From contig OY821781.1 in the NCBI GenBank assembly GCA_963682175.1, positions 40,809,254 to 40,873,253 of the forward strand: a stretch of DNA of 64,000 nucleotides, read 5' to 3'. This document shows positions 46,978 through 56,714 of the stretch, one piece after another. A model generated the notes under the pieces. It was not told the DNA's origin. It searched no databases and saw only the letters and a program-made list of their open reading frames with translations. Within the stretch, counting starts at the first letter, position 1, and every line of letters begins with the position of its first letter. Made by a program: the position numbers and the translations under genes. This DNA is from Triglochin maritima. Its lineage: Eukaryota > Streptophyta > Magnoliopsida > Alismatales > Juncaginaceae.

Positions 46978-49707
46978 ATCTCCACCTTGGTTTGAATTTG
47001 TTACCTGAGCCATCCTCTGACCCGCTTCCTTCGTGATTGCATGAAGCACCGTTGACGCTACCCCCCGTAGCAGTCATCCTTCTCAGTTTCTAACGACATT
47101 GAGAAGCTTCGAGCACAACTCGAACTTCTCCCGATTGACCACCTTGGTCATCATATTTGCCGGATTCTCACTCGTATCAATCTTCTGGAGAATAACTGAC
47201 CTTCCTCGATCCATTTGCAGATTTTATGGTACCTTACTTCAATATGTTTGGTCCTTAAATGAAACGTCTGGTCCTTGGCTAGATAAATTGCAGTTTGACT
47301 ATCACAATACAATTTAGTCACTTCATGTTTCATCCCCAAAGAGCTTACCAAACTCTTCAACCATATAGCTTCCTTCTCGGCATCAACCGCTGCCATATAC
47401 TCTGCTTCCGTCGTAGACAATTCGGTAGTATGTTGGAGAGCGAATCACCAACTTACTGGTCCTCCACCGAAAGTGAACACGTACCTTGTTGTGGACCTTC
47501 GTTTATCTAGACCACCAACATAATCTGAATCGACATACCCCTCCACCTGCCTTTGTGCTCCATCTTTGGTGAACTTCAAGCTAACATCCATGGTTCCCTT
47601 TAGGTACCTCAACAACCACTTCAACGCTTCCCAATGCTATTTTCCTGGGTTAGCCATATAACGACTCACGAGGCTAACTACGTGTGAAATGTCTTGCCTA
47701 GTGCAGATCATAGCATACGTAACAGATCTGATTGCACTAGCTTATGAAACTCTCTCCATATCTTTCCTTTTCTTTTCAGTAGAGTGGTTGCACTTCAACG
47801 AGAACTTGAAGTGAACAATAATAGGTGTGACCACCTGCTTGACATTCTCGAGATTGTACCTCTCGAGTATCTTCCGGATATAACTCATTTGAGTAAGCAA
47901 AATTTCACATCTTTCGGTATCCTGAAGAATCTTCTTTGCACTCCTGAGGTCTTTCATCTCAAACTCCTTGTGAAGCTTCAGTTTGAGATCATCTATATGC
48001 TTAATCTCCTTAGCCGCGATCAACATATCATCAACATACAAAAGCAAGAACATGTGTGATCCATCTCTAAGATTTCGCAAGTAAACACAACTATCATAGT
48101 TGCAACACACAAAACCATTCTCAAGCATAAATGTATCGAACCTTTTGTACCACTGCCTCGGTGACTGCTTAAGTCCGTAGAGGGACTTTTTCAGCTTGCA
48201 AACTTACCCTTCTTTGCCTTGTGTAATGAACTCATCTGACTGCTTCATATAGATCTCTTCCTCTATGTGCCCGTGAAGAAAAGTTGTCTTCACATCCATT
48301 TGCTCTAACTCTATGTTGTCCATCACCACCATGGATACCAACACTCTAATCGAGGTATGCTTTACAACGGGTGAGAAGATATTGTTGTAATCGACCCCTT
48401 CCTTCTGAGCATATTTTTTGCCACCAACCTCGCTTTATATTTTAACTCATCCATAGGAGTTGACCATTCTTTCTTTCTGAAGATTCACTTGCACCAATCG
48501 CTCACTTTCCCTTTGGAAAATTCGTTAACTCCCAAGTCTGATTCTTATGAAGAGACTCAATCTCTTCGGTCATGGCCACCATCCACTTGTTCTTGTCCTC
48601 CTGCTCAATGACTTCATCGAATGTGCAAGAGTCCCCACATTCAGTAACAAGTGCTAACACAATACTAGCATCATCGTGACCATACATTACCGGTGCCTTA
48701 GTGATCCTCATTTGTCTCCCCCTGAGCAATACTCTCTTGCTCAGTCTCTTCCTCTACTTGTGAGTCAATTGTTTCCTGCTGAACTTCATCATTCGATTCA
48801 CCCCTTGAAGTCGTAACCCTAACTTCATTTTTGTCTCCCCGCACGGAACTCTCTTGTTGCTCTTTCTCCTCAAGGCTTTTGAGTAAACTCGTCCCATCAA
48901 AGACCATATTACTCCAGAAGAGAACCTTCTTGCCCACTGGATCCAAAAGCTTATATCCTTTCACTGCCCTAGCGTAACCAAGAATAATGCATTCCTTCAA
49001 TTTCGAATCCATTTTCGACCGTTGTGTCTCATCGACAAACGCAAAAGCTTTACATCCAAATATCCTCAACCTTGAGTAATCAAATGGTTCACCTGTCCAC
49101 ACTTCCTGAGGCATCTTTAATTCAAGTGTCGTTGACGGTGAGACATTTACTAGATAGCACGCAATATCTACTGCTTCAGCCTAGAAATCCTTCGACAGAT
49201 CCGCATAAAGTGTCATGCTCATTGCCCGTTCACATAAAGTTATGTTCATCCTATCAGCTACGTTGTTCTGTTTCGGACTTCGCGGTGTAGTGAAATGTCT
49301 CGTGATATATTCTTTCTCACAGAAACTTGTGAACTTCTTTGAGGTGTACTCACCTCCATTATATGTCTGTAAGTACTTAACAAATTTTCCTGTAATTTTC
49401 TCCACCTAGGCCTTCCATACCTTAAACTTCTCAAAAACATCAAATTTATTTTTCAGAAAATAAACTCATACCTTCCTCGAGAAGTCGTCGATGCATGTGA
49501 CAAAATATTCGGCTCCACCCTTTGACCGAACCTGCGCCGATCCCCAGACGTCTGAGTGCACATACTCCAATATTCCTTTTGTCTTGTGGATAGCCGTCTT
49601 GAATCAAACCCTTTGCTATTCACCGAAGACAGAATTTGCAGCTTTTAACACCCTTCAACAGTCCTTGTTTGTGTAGCTCACACAAACCCTTTTTCGATAT
49701 GACCAAA
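46978..49707 (-). pseudogene. Copia integrase, reverse transcriptase and RNase H remnants
   Basis: Minus-strand pieces in several frames. Integrase at 49181-49405 has LQTYNGGEY where the family has Asp-Asn-Gly-Gly-Glu-Tyr, so a catalytic Asp is lost. The region to 48500 is the integrase C-terminus. The RT (47742-48128) keeps LLLYVDDMLIA. RNase H (47151-47420) keeps STTEAEYMA and LYCDSQTAIYLAKD. Frameshifts separate them, so no functional Pol can be made. Confidence 0.88.
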
Positions 49708-51110
49708 TGTTTAATCGTTTAAACTACCGCAAGTGCACGACGTCGGTTAAGATGTGGCAAATACGGGTCGATCCACGGGGAGGAGAGAACTCTCTGGTTT
49801 TTCAGAAATCAAGTGGCAACCAAAAGGGGGAAGAGTTTTGTTTATGCTAATCTACGCTACACTAAGCTACTAAGAAGAAAATGCAAAGGAAAGAGACTAG
49901 TAATTACTTCGACAAAACGAAAAGAACTTAACACTAAGCTGGAATCAGGAAGAGAAAGACCCCTTAGGGGGTGGAGTGATTACACATATACAATAAGAAG
50001 GTAAGAATGCATTCATATGGGCACAAGTGGAGGTAGTATTTTCATGTATACGAGGTGTCTACTTATCATGGCAAAACTCATCAATTCAATCACTAACCTA
50101 TTTGATTAACATTCATAAACACAAGCTGGTCATTTCAGAAACTAAACAAGCATGAGAGGTGTCTTAAGATTTGTGGCAAAACCCATCAAGTGAAGTATTC
50201 TATTCTAACAAGTAAGCATACATTTATATTAATCAACACATCTCAAAATAAAGCATTCTTCCATTCTTAATTGCATATATAAGCATCATCTCCACCCCCC
50301 CCCAAAGGGAGTGGTTTTACTCACTAAACATTAAACTAACTCTTACACTAAGATAGGAAAACATATTAACTAAGCCTATTAGATTTAATAAAAGACAATT
50401 AAGCTAAACATGCAAGAGCTATAAAAGAAGCAACAAAACAATGAAAACTGTATTGATTTCAGACTCACAATACCAGTAGCATCTCCCTATTTGAGTTTCT
50501 TGCTTCAAGACTTTCACTTCAAGTAGAGAGAATGACCACTAAGCATGGAGTGATTATAATAGAAGGTGAAGAGTTCCATTTATAGCCATAGAAAAAGGTA
50601 ATCCGGGACAATCCCCCGGTATGAGACTAAACAAATACCAGAAATAGACTAAATACGCTCTAATACACGACCCACAAAATCTTAGCGGATCCAGAGCAAC
50701 CCGGACCGCCAATCAGCTGTCCCAGACCGTTAATTGGCGGTCTACAGGGTTTGGATCACGCTGGGTTTTCTTCTGGGCTTTTCTGGATGTCTTTGTTTGT
50801 CTTTGATGCATCTACTTCGCTTGCTGGAGCTCCGACCCGAATAGAATTGCTAAAATACTCCCCATGATGGTGTGGACTATTCTTGTTTGCTCATTGGTCC
50901 TTCGATCTTACATTCAGGTCCTTCGATCTTGCATCTTAGTCCTCGAGTCTTTCAACTCAGTCATTTTTCCTGCTTTTAGGTCATTTTATGCTTATTCTCT
51001 TCAAACCTATTTATTTCTGAAATTCAAACATATAACTCGTCACGTAGCATTGTTTAAGTGAAAGATAATGGATATAAGATACAAATGTAAGCATGAAATT
51101 ATGATAATCA
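49708..51110. mobile_element. Solo LTR-like element 1, nested in the Copia element
   Basis: 1403 bp, TGTTTAATCG...GATAATCA, with 5-bp target duplication CCAAA (49703-49707 and 51111-51115). It interrupts the Copia pre-integrase region within the RFGH motif. No coding domain and no second LTR, so best read as a solo LTR. It shares most of its length with the element at 51511-53075 (for example GCAAGTGCACGAC, ACGGGTCGATCCACGGG, TTTTAGGTCATTTTATG, CACGTAGCATTGTTTA). Confidence 0.8.
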
Positions 51111-51510
51111 CCAAACCTCATATGTCAAAGTGTGGTGTTGTCTTCGTCTTGTGCAACATTTGCTGCACCTCTTCCTACTACTGCATTCCCTTGCATCCAA
51201 TACAAGTTGCCCACCTTGGTTCCCTTTATCACTGTCATCGCTCCATGAGAAGACCATGACCTTTCCGTCCGCCCCGGACCATCTCCACCCGAGTGTATCA
51301 AGCTCTCCTAAAGATATCAGGTTCTTCTTCAACTCCGGAATGTGACGCACACTCGTAAGAGTTCAAATGCATCCATCTAGTGGTAGTCCCGACAAGAGTT
51401 CAGAAGAAGGCTACGACTCTCCATCTACCAACAAAAGTTGAGAAGGACTCGTTAGGTTCTTGAGTGAGAGACTCGAGTCACGCGTAGGCTCCGAATTCAG
51501 GTTGTAAGAT
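51111..51510 (-). pseudogene. Copia protease-to-integrase linker fragment
   Basis: Minus strand, between the two nested elements. It encodes VRHIPELKKNLISLG-like sequence and runs to the HMRFG motif, before which a TGA replaces the expected Trp codon. Confidence 0.75.
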
Positions 51511-53075
51511 TGTTTAAACGTTTTATTAATTATCGCAAGTGCACGACCGCGATGAAGCGGTGACAAGTACGGGTCGATCCACGGGAAGGTGAGTAACCTC
51601 TGGTTTGTCAGAAATCAAATGACGAATAAAGGAAGAAGGGATTTGGTTATGCTAAGCTAAACTACATTAAACTAGTAAGTAAGAATGCAAAAGAAAGCAA
51701 CGAAAGATTGGAAATCAAGAAGAGAAACCCCTAAGGGGTGGAGTGTGTGCACATATGAAGTGAAATTAGTGATGAATGATGCATGCAAGCATGTATGTGT
51801 GTGTGTCGTGTGTGTTGTCATGCATAGGAAGTGTTTATAGATGTGGCAAAACTTATCAATCCATTCACATAATGTATCGACAATTACTACTTGATTATCA
51901 TAAGATTAGGCTCAGAATGAGAAGTGTCTAAAGATATGGAAAGACTTATCAAAAACCATGAACTCGTGTGAAGAACAAAGGTAAGCATGAGAAGTGTCTA
52001 AATCTTATGGCAAAACTCATCAAACAACGTTTCTTCAATCAATCAAGCAAGCAACCATAAATACAAACACTTAACTAACATGTAGCATATTTAACAGGAA
52101 ATTTCAGTCAATAAACATGAGGAAACTAAGCATGGGAAGTGTCTAAATCTTATGGTACCAATAAAAAATTCCCCAACATGTAGCTGATTAAAATACTCCC
52201 GATGAACATATAAACATGCAAGTCTACACGATCAAAAATTCATCAAACATCAAAACTTTACAACATATATCTACATCATCTCCACCCCCAGAAGGGATGG
52301 ATCTGCTCACTACACATTAAGAAATCATTCATATAAAGAAAAGGAGAGATTCTAACTAATTTAGACTAAGATTAAAGAAATACGACTAAGCTAAGCATGC
52401 AAGAAAAAGAGACAACATGAGAACAAAACTATGAAAAATTATTTTATTAAATGATTCACATTACAAGTAGTATTCTTCTCTACTTGAGTTTTGCTCAAAG
52501 CTTTACTCCAAGTAGAGAGAATGCCACCAAGCAATGAGTCCATTACAAGGGAAGATGATGAGTTCTATTTATAGTCATTGAAAAAGGTAATCAGGGACAA
52601 TCCCCGATGTGGGACTAAACAATACCAAAAATGGACATAAAACACACTAATATATGATTCGCCCGAAGATTATCGGATCCAGAGCTGACCCGACCGCCAA
52701 CAACGGTCTATGGAATCTGTATTCGGTCTGGATTTCGTGTGTTGTTGTTTGGCTTGATTTCTCATTGTTTGATGCACCCAAGTCATTTGTTGGAGTTAAG
52801 GTCCGAATCGGATTGCCAAAATACTCCTCATGATGGTATGAAGTTTCTTCATTTGCTCATCGGTCCTTTGGGCTTACGTTCGGGTCCTTCTCCCTTGCAT
52901 CTCAGTCCCCAAGTCTCACAACTCAGTCTTTTTTCTTGCTTTTAGGTCATTTTATGTCTCTTCTCCTCAAATATGTTTATTCCTGAAACTCAAACGTAAA
53001 ACTCATTACGTAGCATTGTTTAGGTTCAAGATAACGGAATAAGACACAAATGAATGCATGAAATGATGTTAATCA
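51511..53075. mobile_element. Solo LTR-like element 2, nested in the Copia element
   Basis: 1565 bp, TGTTTAAACG...GTTAATCA, with target duplication AAGAT (51506-51510 and 53076-53080). Same family and same orientation as 49708-51110. An internal block (CATGGGAAGTGTCTAAATCTTATGG-type) is repeated around 51830, 51925, 51990 and 52130. Confidence 0.82.
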
Positions 53076-53080
53076 AAGAT

Positions 53081-53816
53081 GGTCAAGGAACAAACGCGAC
53101 ATGGGAAGATTGTGCGGATGGAGGTCGAATGAGGTATTGAGTGTGAGTGCTCCCCTTAAACTGTATGGAACCAATTCCGACGGTAGTACATCGTTACCCA
53201 TAACAATGATCACTCCTTTCAGTGGTTCATAGGATGTAAACCACTCTCTAACTGAGAACATGTGATAAGATGTTCCAGTATCCAAGATCCATCCCTTGGA
53301 TGATTTGTCGATACCTGCAGTGCAAACTGTAAGGCCGTCTATCGCATCCCTTTCCTCAACCACGCTGGTGGAATCATACATGCCTTTCCCTTTCTGTTGT
53401 GCCTCCTTGAAGGCCCTATAGTCACCCTTCATATGACATGTTTTCTTGCAGAAAAAACATTCAAAGGATCTCCCCCTTGATTTCGATCGGGCCCTACCGT
53501 TGCTTCCTCCTCCTTTGTTGTATGTCCTGCCTCTACCACTTGGAGCAACGATCAATCCTTCACCCTTGTTTGAAGAGCTACTAGCTGAATTCTTCCACGC
53601 ATCAAAAGAGATCAACATGCCTTTGATTTCTTCCAACGCCAACGAATCCTTCCCATATATGATCGTATTCACTAAATTCTTGAACGAGTCTGGTAGTGAC
53701 GTCAACAAAAACATTGCCTTGTCTTCATCCTCCAACTTGACACCCAGTTGCATCAAATCTGCTACGAGTATGTTGAACATGGATAGATGATCAACAAACG
53801 GTGTGTTCTCCCTCAT
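53081..53816 (-). pseudogene. Copia Gag and protease remnant
   Basis: A frame of about 245 codons on the minus strand. Gag part: FLLTSLPDSFKNLV. Zinc knuckle CFFCKKTCHMKGDY, in which the final Cys is Tyr and a Gly is Thr. Protease WILDTGTSYHM (Asp-Thr-Gly present). Beyond 53816 the Gag N-terminus continues to about 54180 in other frames with stops. Confidence 0.85.
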
Positions 53817-54168
53817 TCAAAGCGTGTACAACTGACACTTCAGATTCAACTTGTTGCCAAGACTCTTCTTTATGAACATCTCCTCCAGAAGTTTCCAGTA
53901 TTCAACCGCTGTAGCCGCAGATTCCTTGAAGAGAATATCATCCGAGAGGCAAAGCTCGATGATTCTTATTGCGTGGAGATTCAGACTCTCTCACTTCTCT
54001 TCAGTCATCTTCGACAGATTTCCTGACCCCAACCAACGTGTTCAAGAGCCCGTCCGTCCGCGACATCAACACACAGACCCTCCGTTGCCATGTCAAAAAG
54101 TTCCCTTTTGCGGTGAACTTCTCCACCAGAAATTTCTTGCATCCTCTGACATCCCTAGTACCCAACAA

Positions 54169-54180
54169 AGCTATGATACC
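54169..54180 (-). promoter_or_regulatory. Primer binding site of the Copia element
   Basis: On the minus strand TGGTATCATAGC follows the 5' LTR after a few bases; it resembles the tRNA-iMet primer site with one or two changes. Confidence 0.7.
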
Positions 54181-54183
54181 AGC

Positions 54184-55024
54184 TGTTGGGAGGGGAATCT
54201 AACACGCTACTAACAAGAACAACAGATCAAACGCACACAGAAACAAGAATATTGATTGCGAAACTGACTTCTTACTCTCTCCCCCAATCTTAATGTAACA
54301 AGAAACACACTCACAATATGAAAGAGACAAGCAAAGACACAACACACCTGAAGCAAACCACGACACACGCATCTTACAAGGTTCATCAACGTGTCTACGT
54401 CCTTGGAGGGGGGGGGGGGGGGGGGGAGGGGTCTCCTGCGGGTTTCCTTTCCTTCAATCCGTTTTTCCAACAAGAGAAGCAACCAAGATTACAAGTAGAT
54501 GAAGACAATATATCCTCCAAAGCACTCTAGATCTTTCTCTAGCCCTAATCTCTCTCAAGGAAATGATAATAATGTGTTGTATACAAAATTAGGCCAAAAT
54601 CCCTTTAAATAGTAGGCTAAATTCGTAAAAGAGAACATGCCGATTGTGAGCAAAACCGTCTGCATTCGGTCGACCAGAATCCTCAGCGGTCGACCGGTAT
54701 ACGATTTTCCCGTCTAACTGTCATAATACGATCGATCGTTGTCCAACAACTTGTTGACTGTTCCGCGCTTCTAAATAGCACCTGGGAGACTGTATATTTT
54801 TGGTCGACCGCATGCCCCACACCGATCGACCGATCCTCACTGTTGATCCTCGCTTTGAAGACTCTGGAGATTTCCAGTCGGCCGCGTGCCCAGCACCGGT
54901 CGACTGATCCACACTTCGTTTCGAGCCCGGGAGACTCTGGAAGTTTCCAGTCGACCGTCTCTTCAACCGGTCGACTGATTCTCCCGTTTCTTGTACTTAA
55001 CAAATATAAACCAAATTTTCAACA
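54184..55024 (-). repeat. 5' LTR of the Copia element
   Basis: 841 bp. Differs from its partner at 46157-46977 by many substitutions and small indels. Contains a run of 19 G (54408-54426) where the partner has six. Confidence 0.9.
54667..54977. repeat. Degenerate CGGTCGACCG-type dyad array in the Copia 5' LTR
   Basis: About ten sites at the positions matching those in the other LTR, but decayed differently (CGGTCGACCA, CGATCGACCG, CAGTCGGCCG, CGGTCGACTG). Confidence 0.75.
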
Positions 55025-55115
55025 AATGACACCCACAAACTCCTCGTGGTAAGACATATAACGACCACGCCACTGGGCAGGCCCACGAGTACCATCTCCA
55101 CCAAATCAGAATTCT
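55025..55115 (-). pseudogene. 5' part of the last exon of the dead third PDR gene
   Basis: On the minus strand, after an acceptor-like TTTTCGCAG, it encodes RILIWWRWYSWACPVAWSLY (compare [20 protein letters not shown] in copy 1), then jumps directly to an EEFVGVI-like stretch, so about 50 codons between are deleted. It ends at the Copia insertion. No earlier exon of this copy was found to the right. Confidence 0.85.
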
Positions 55116-55734
55116 CTGCGAAAAAACAACACCATATATCAAATAATGCCATGCATTTACGCAGACATCCTGAATGAGTTCTGTTCTTCTATTTGATCCT
55201 ATGCACAAACAAGTCCAACATGTCTTCAGGGCAATCCTGTAAAAACAGGTAAACATTACAAAGCATTAGTCTGGTAACAAATGGTGCTACGAACAGTATA
55301 CAATGTTTATGTCAAAAATGTTATCACAGCAGCATTTGATGGATTAGAGTCCTATATCTTTCCATGATAAGTCGCGTCTGCACCAAAAATAATAGTTAGG
55401 AAAATTGCAGTGGAATCAAATGCAGTGAAACATAAAAATACAATTACAATATGCTTCAATATTTAAGATAGAAAGGATCATGTTTGAGAATAGCTTTAAC
55501 ATTGATTTTGAGTGAAATATTTGCCACGTACTGTTTGATCATCTTGCTAACATTCTTTGATAGACAACATTAAGATATTAATCCCAAACTAAATGTATGT
55601 TTAGGATTGCCTTAATAAGCACAGAATATTATGTCAGAAAACATTTCTAAAAAATTACATAAGTGATCCAGATAGGTAAGAGAAAAGGCACAAGTTTCAG
55701 ATATTAGCAACAAACAGTTTTCTTAGCTACTTCC
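55116..55734. other. Intergenic, no gene recognised
   Basis: AT-rich flank of the third PDR remnant. The sequence next to the exon does not match the corresponding intron of the two good copies. Confidence 0.45.
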
Positions 55735-55782
55735 TGTTCAATATTGACTTATATTTGTTAAAGAATCAAATCCAAGAAGAGT

Positions 55783-56234
55783 CGGTCGACCGGATTGGAT
55801 TCGGTCTACCGACGCACAACCCAGAAAATTTCGGCGAAGACGGGTTGGTCTACCGAATTGGATTCGGTCCACCGAACCGAGGATTCCAGGCACTCCGTGT
55901 GCAGCTGGGATCGGACGACCGAATTGGATTCGGTCTACCGTCAGAGAGCAAGTGACACTTCGGAACAACGGGTTCGGTAAACCGTTGAGGAGATTTTTGG
56001 TGTTCCGAGAATCTAAAAGTGTCTGGACAATTTGGCACGGTCCACCGAGAGGTTCTCGGTCGACCGAAGGGTTGTTGGAGAATTCGTTAGTTCGTGGAAG
56101 AATCGTTCTCGCGGTCTACCGACCCGCGTGAGAAGCGTTCTCGGTCAACCGGGAAGGATTCGGTTAACCGAATCGGAACAGGAATCGCTCCTGTTGAAGC
56201 ACGCACGGTTAATCGAACGAGCATCGGTTAACCG
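55783..56234. repeat. CGGT-NN-ACCG dyad array in the solo Copia LTR
   Basis: About fourteen sites with the CGGT and ACCG half-sites kept while the centre varies: CGGTCGACCG, CGGTCTACCG, CGGTCCACCG, CGGTTAACCG, CGGTAAACCG, CGGTCAACCG. All lie upstream of the TATA box at 56291. Confidence 0.85.
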
Positions 56235-56290
56235 TGTCCCCATGAATAGTTCTGTTCGGTTTTGCTTAATTGTAGCTCAGTTTTTGAGTC

Positions 56291-56300
56291 TATAAAAGGG
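56291..56300 (+). promoter_or_regulatory. TATA box of the solo Copia LTR
   Basis: TATAAAAGGG, about 60 bases after the last dyad, followed by a transcribed-region-like sequence. Confidence 0.6.
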
Positions 56301-56714
56301 TTTGTTTGCTCTTAGTCTTATATCATATTGCATACAACATTGTTTCCTTCATTGTGAGTTGAGAGCTTAAGACTAGAGATAGATCTAGAGTGATTTGGAT
56401 GACATATTGCCTCCATATACTTGTAATCTCGGTTGCTTCTCTTGTTGGAGAAGCGGAAGAAAGAAAGGAAACCCGCAGGAGATCCCCCAAGGACGTAGGC
56501 ACGTTGTCAAACCTTGTAAATCGCGTGTGTCGTGGTTGTTTCAGGTGTGCATTTGTGTTTGCTTGTTTATTTTCATCTTATTAGTGTTCTTGTTGCAATT
56601 GAGTTTGGGAGAGGGTCCGAAGTTAATTTCGCAATTAATATTTGGTATACGTGGTACGTTTAATATGTGTTTCGTATAAATGCATTGTTAGATCCCCTCC
56701 CAACACTTCCCACC

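Larger units (their letters stand above)
46157..55024 (-). mobile_element. Degenerate Ty1/Copia LTR retrotransposon
   Basis: Runs right to left. 5' LTR 54184-55024, 3' LTR 46157-46977; LTRs start TGTTGAAAAT and end CCCAACA or CCCTACA on the minus strand. Target duplication AATGA at 46152-46156 and 55025-55029. The 5-bp duplication falls within a PDR exon. The LTRs differ by many substitutions and indels, so it is much older than the Ty3 element. The interior has gag, protease, integrase, RT and RNase H remnants, broken by stops, frameshifts and two nested solo LTRs. Domain order (integrase before RT) makes it Copia; lineage probably Tork-like. Confidence 0.93.
55735..56705 (+). mobile_element. 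Solo LTR, Copia-like, 971 bp
   Basis: Begins TGTTCAATATTG and ends CCCCTCCCAACA, with target duplication CTTCC (55730-55734 and 56706-56710). Its terminal GTTAGATCCCCTCCCAACA matches the end of the nearby Copia LTR and it shares ACGTAGGCACGTTG and CAAACCTTGTAAA-type blocks, so it is a sister family in the opposite orientation. TATAAAAGGG at 56291 gives the promoter position. Confidence 0.9.

Noticed and set aside
49708..53075. The two TGTTTAA elements as the two LTRs of one retrotransposon
   Set aside because: Each has its own distinct 5-bp target duplication and the 400 bases between them are Copia sequence continuous with the host element, so they are separate insertions.
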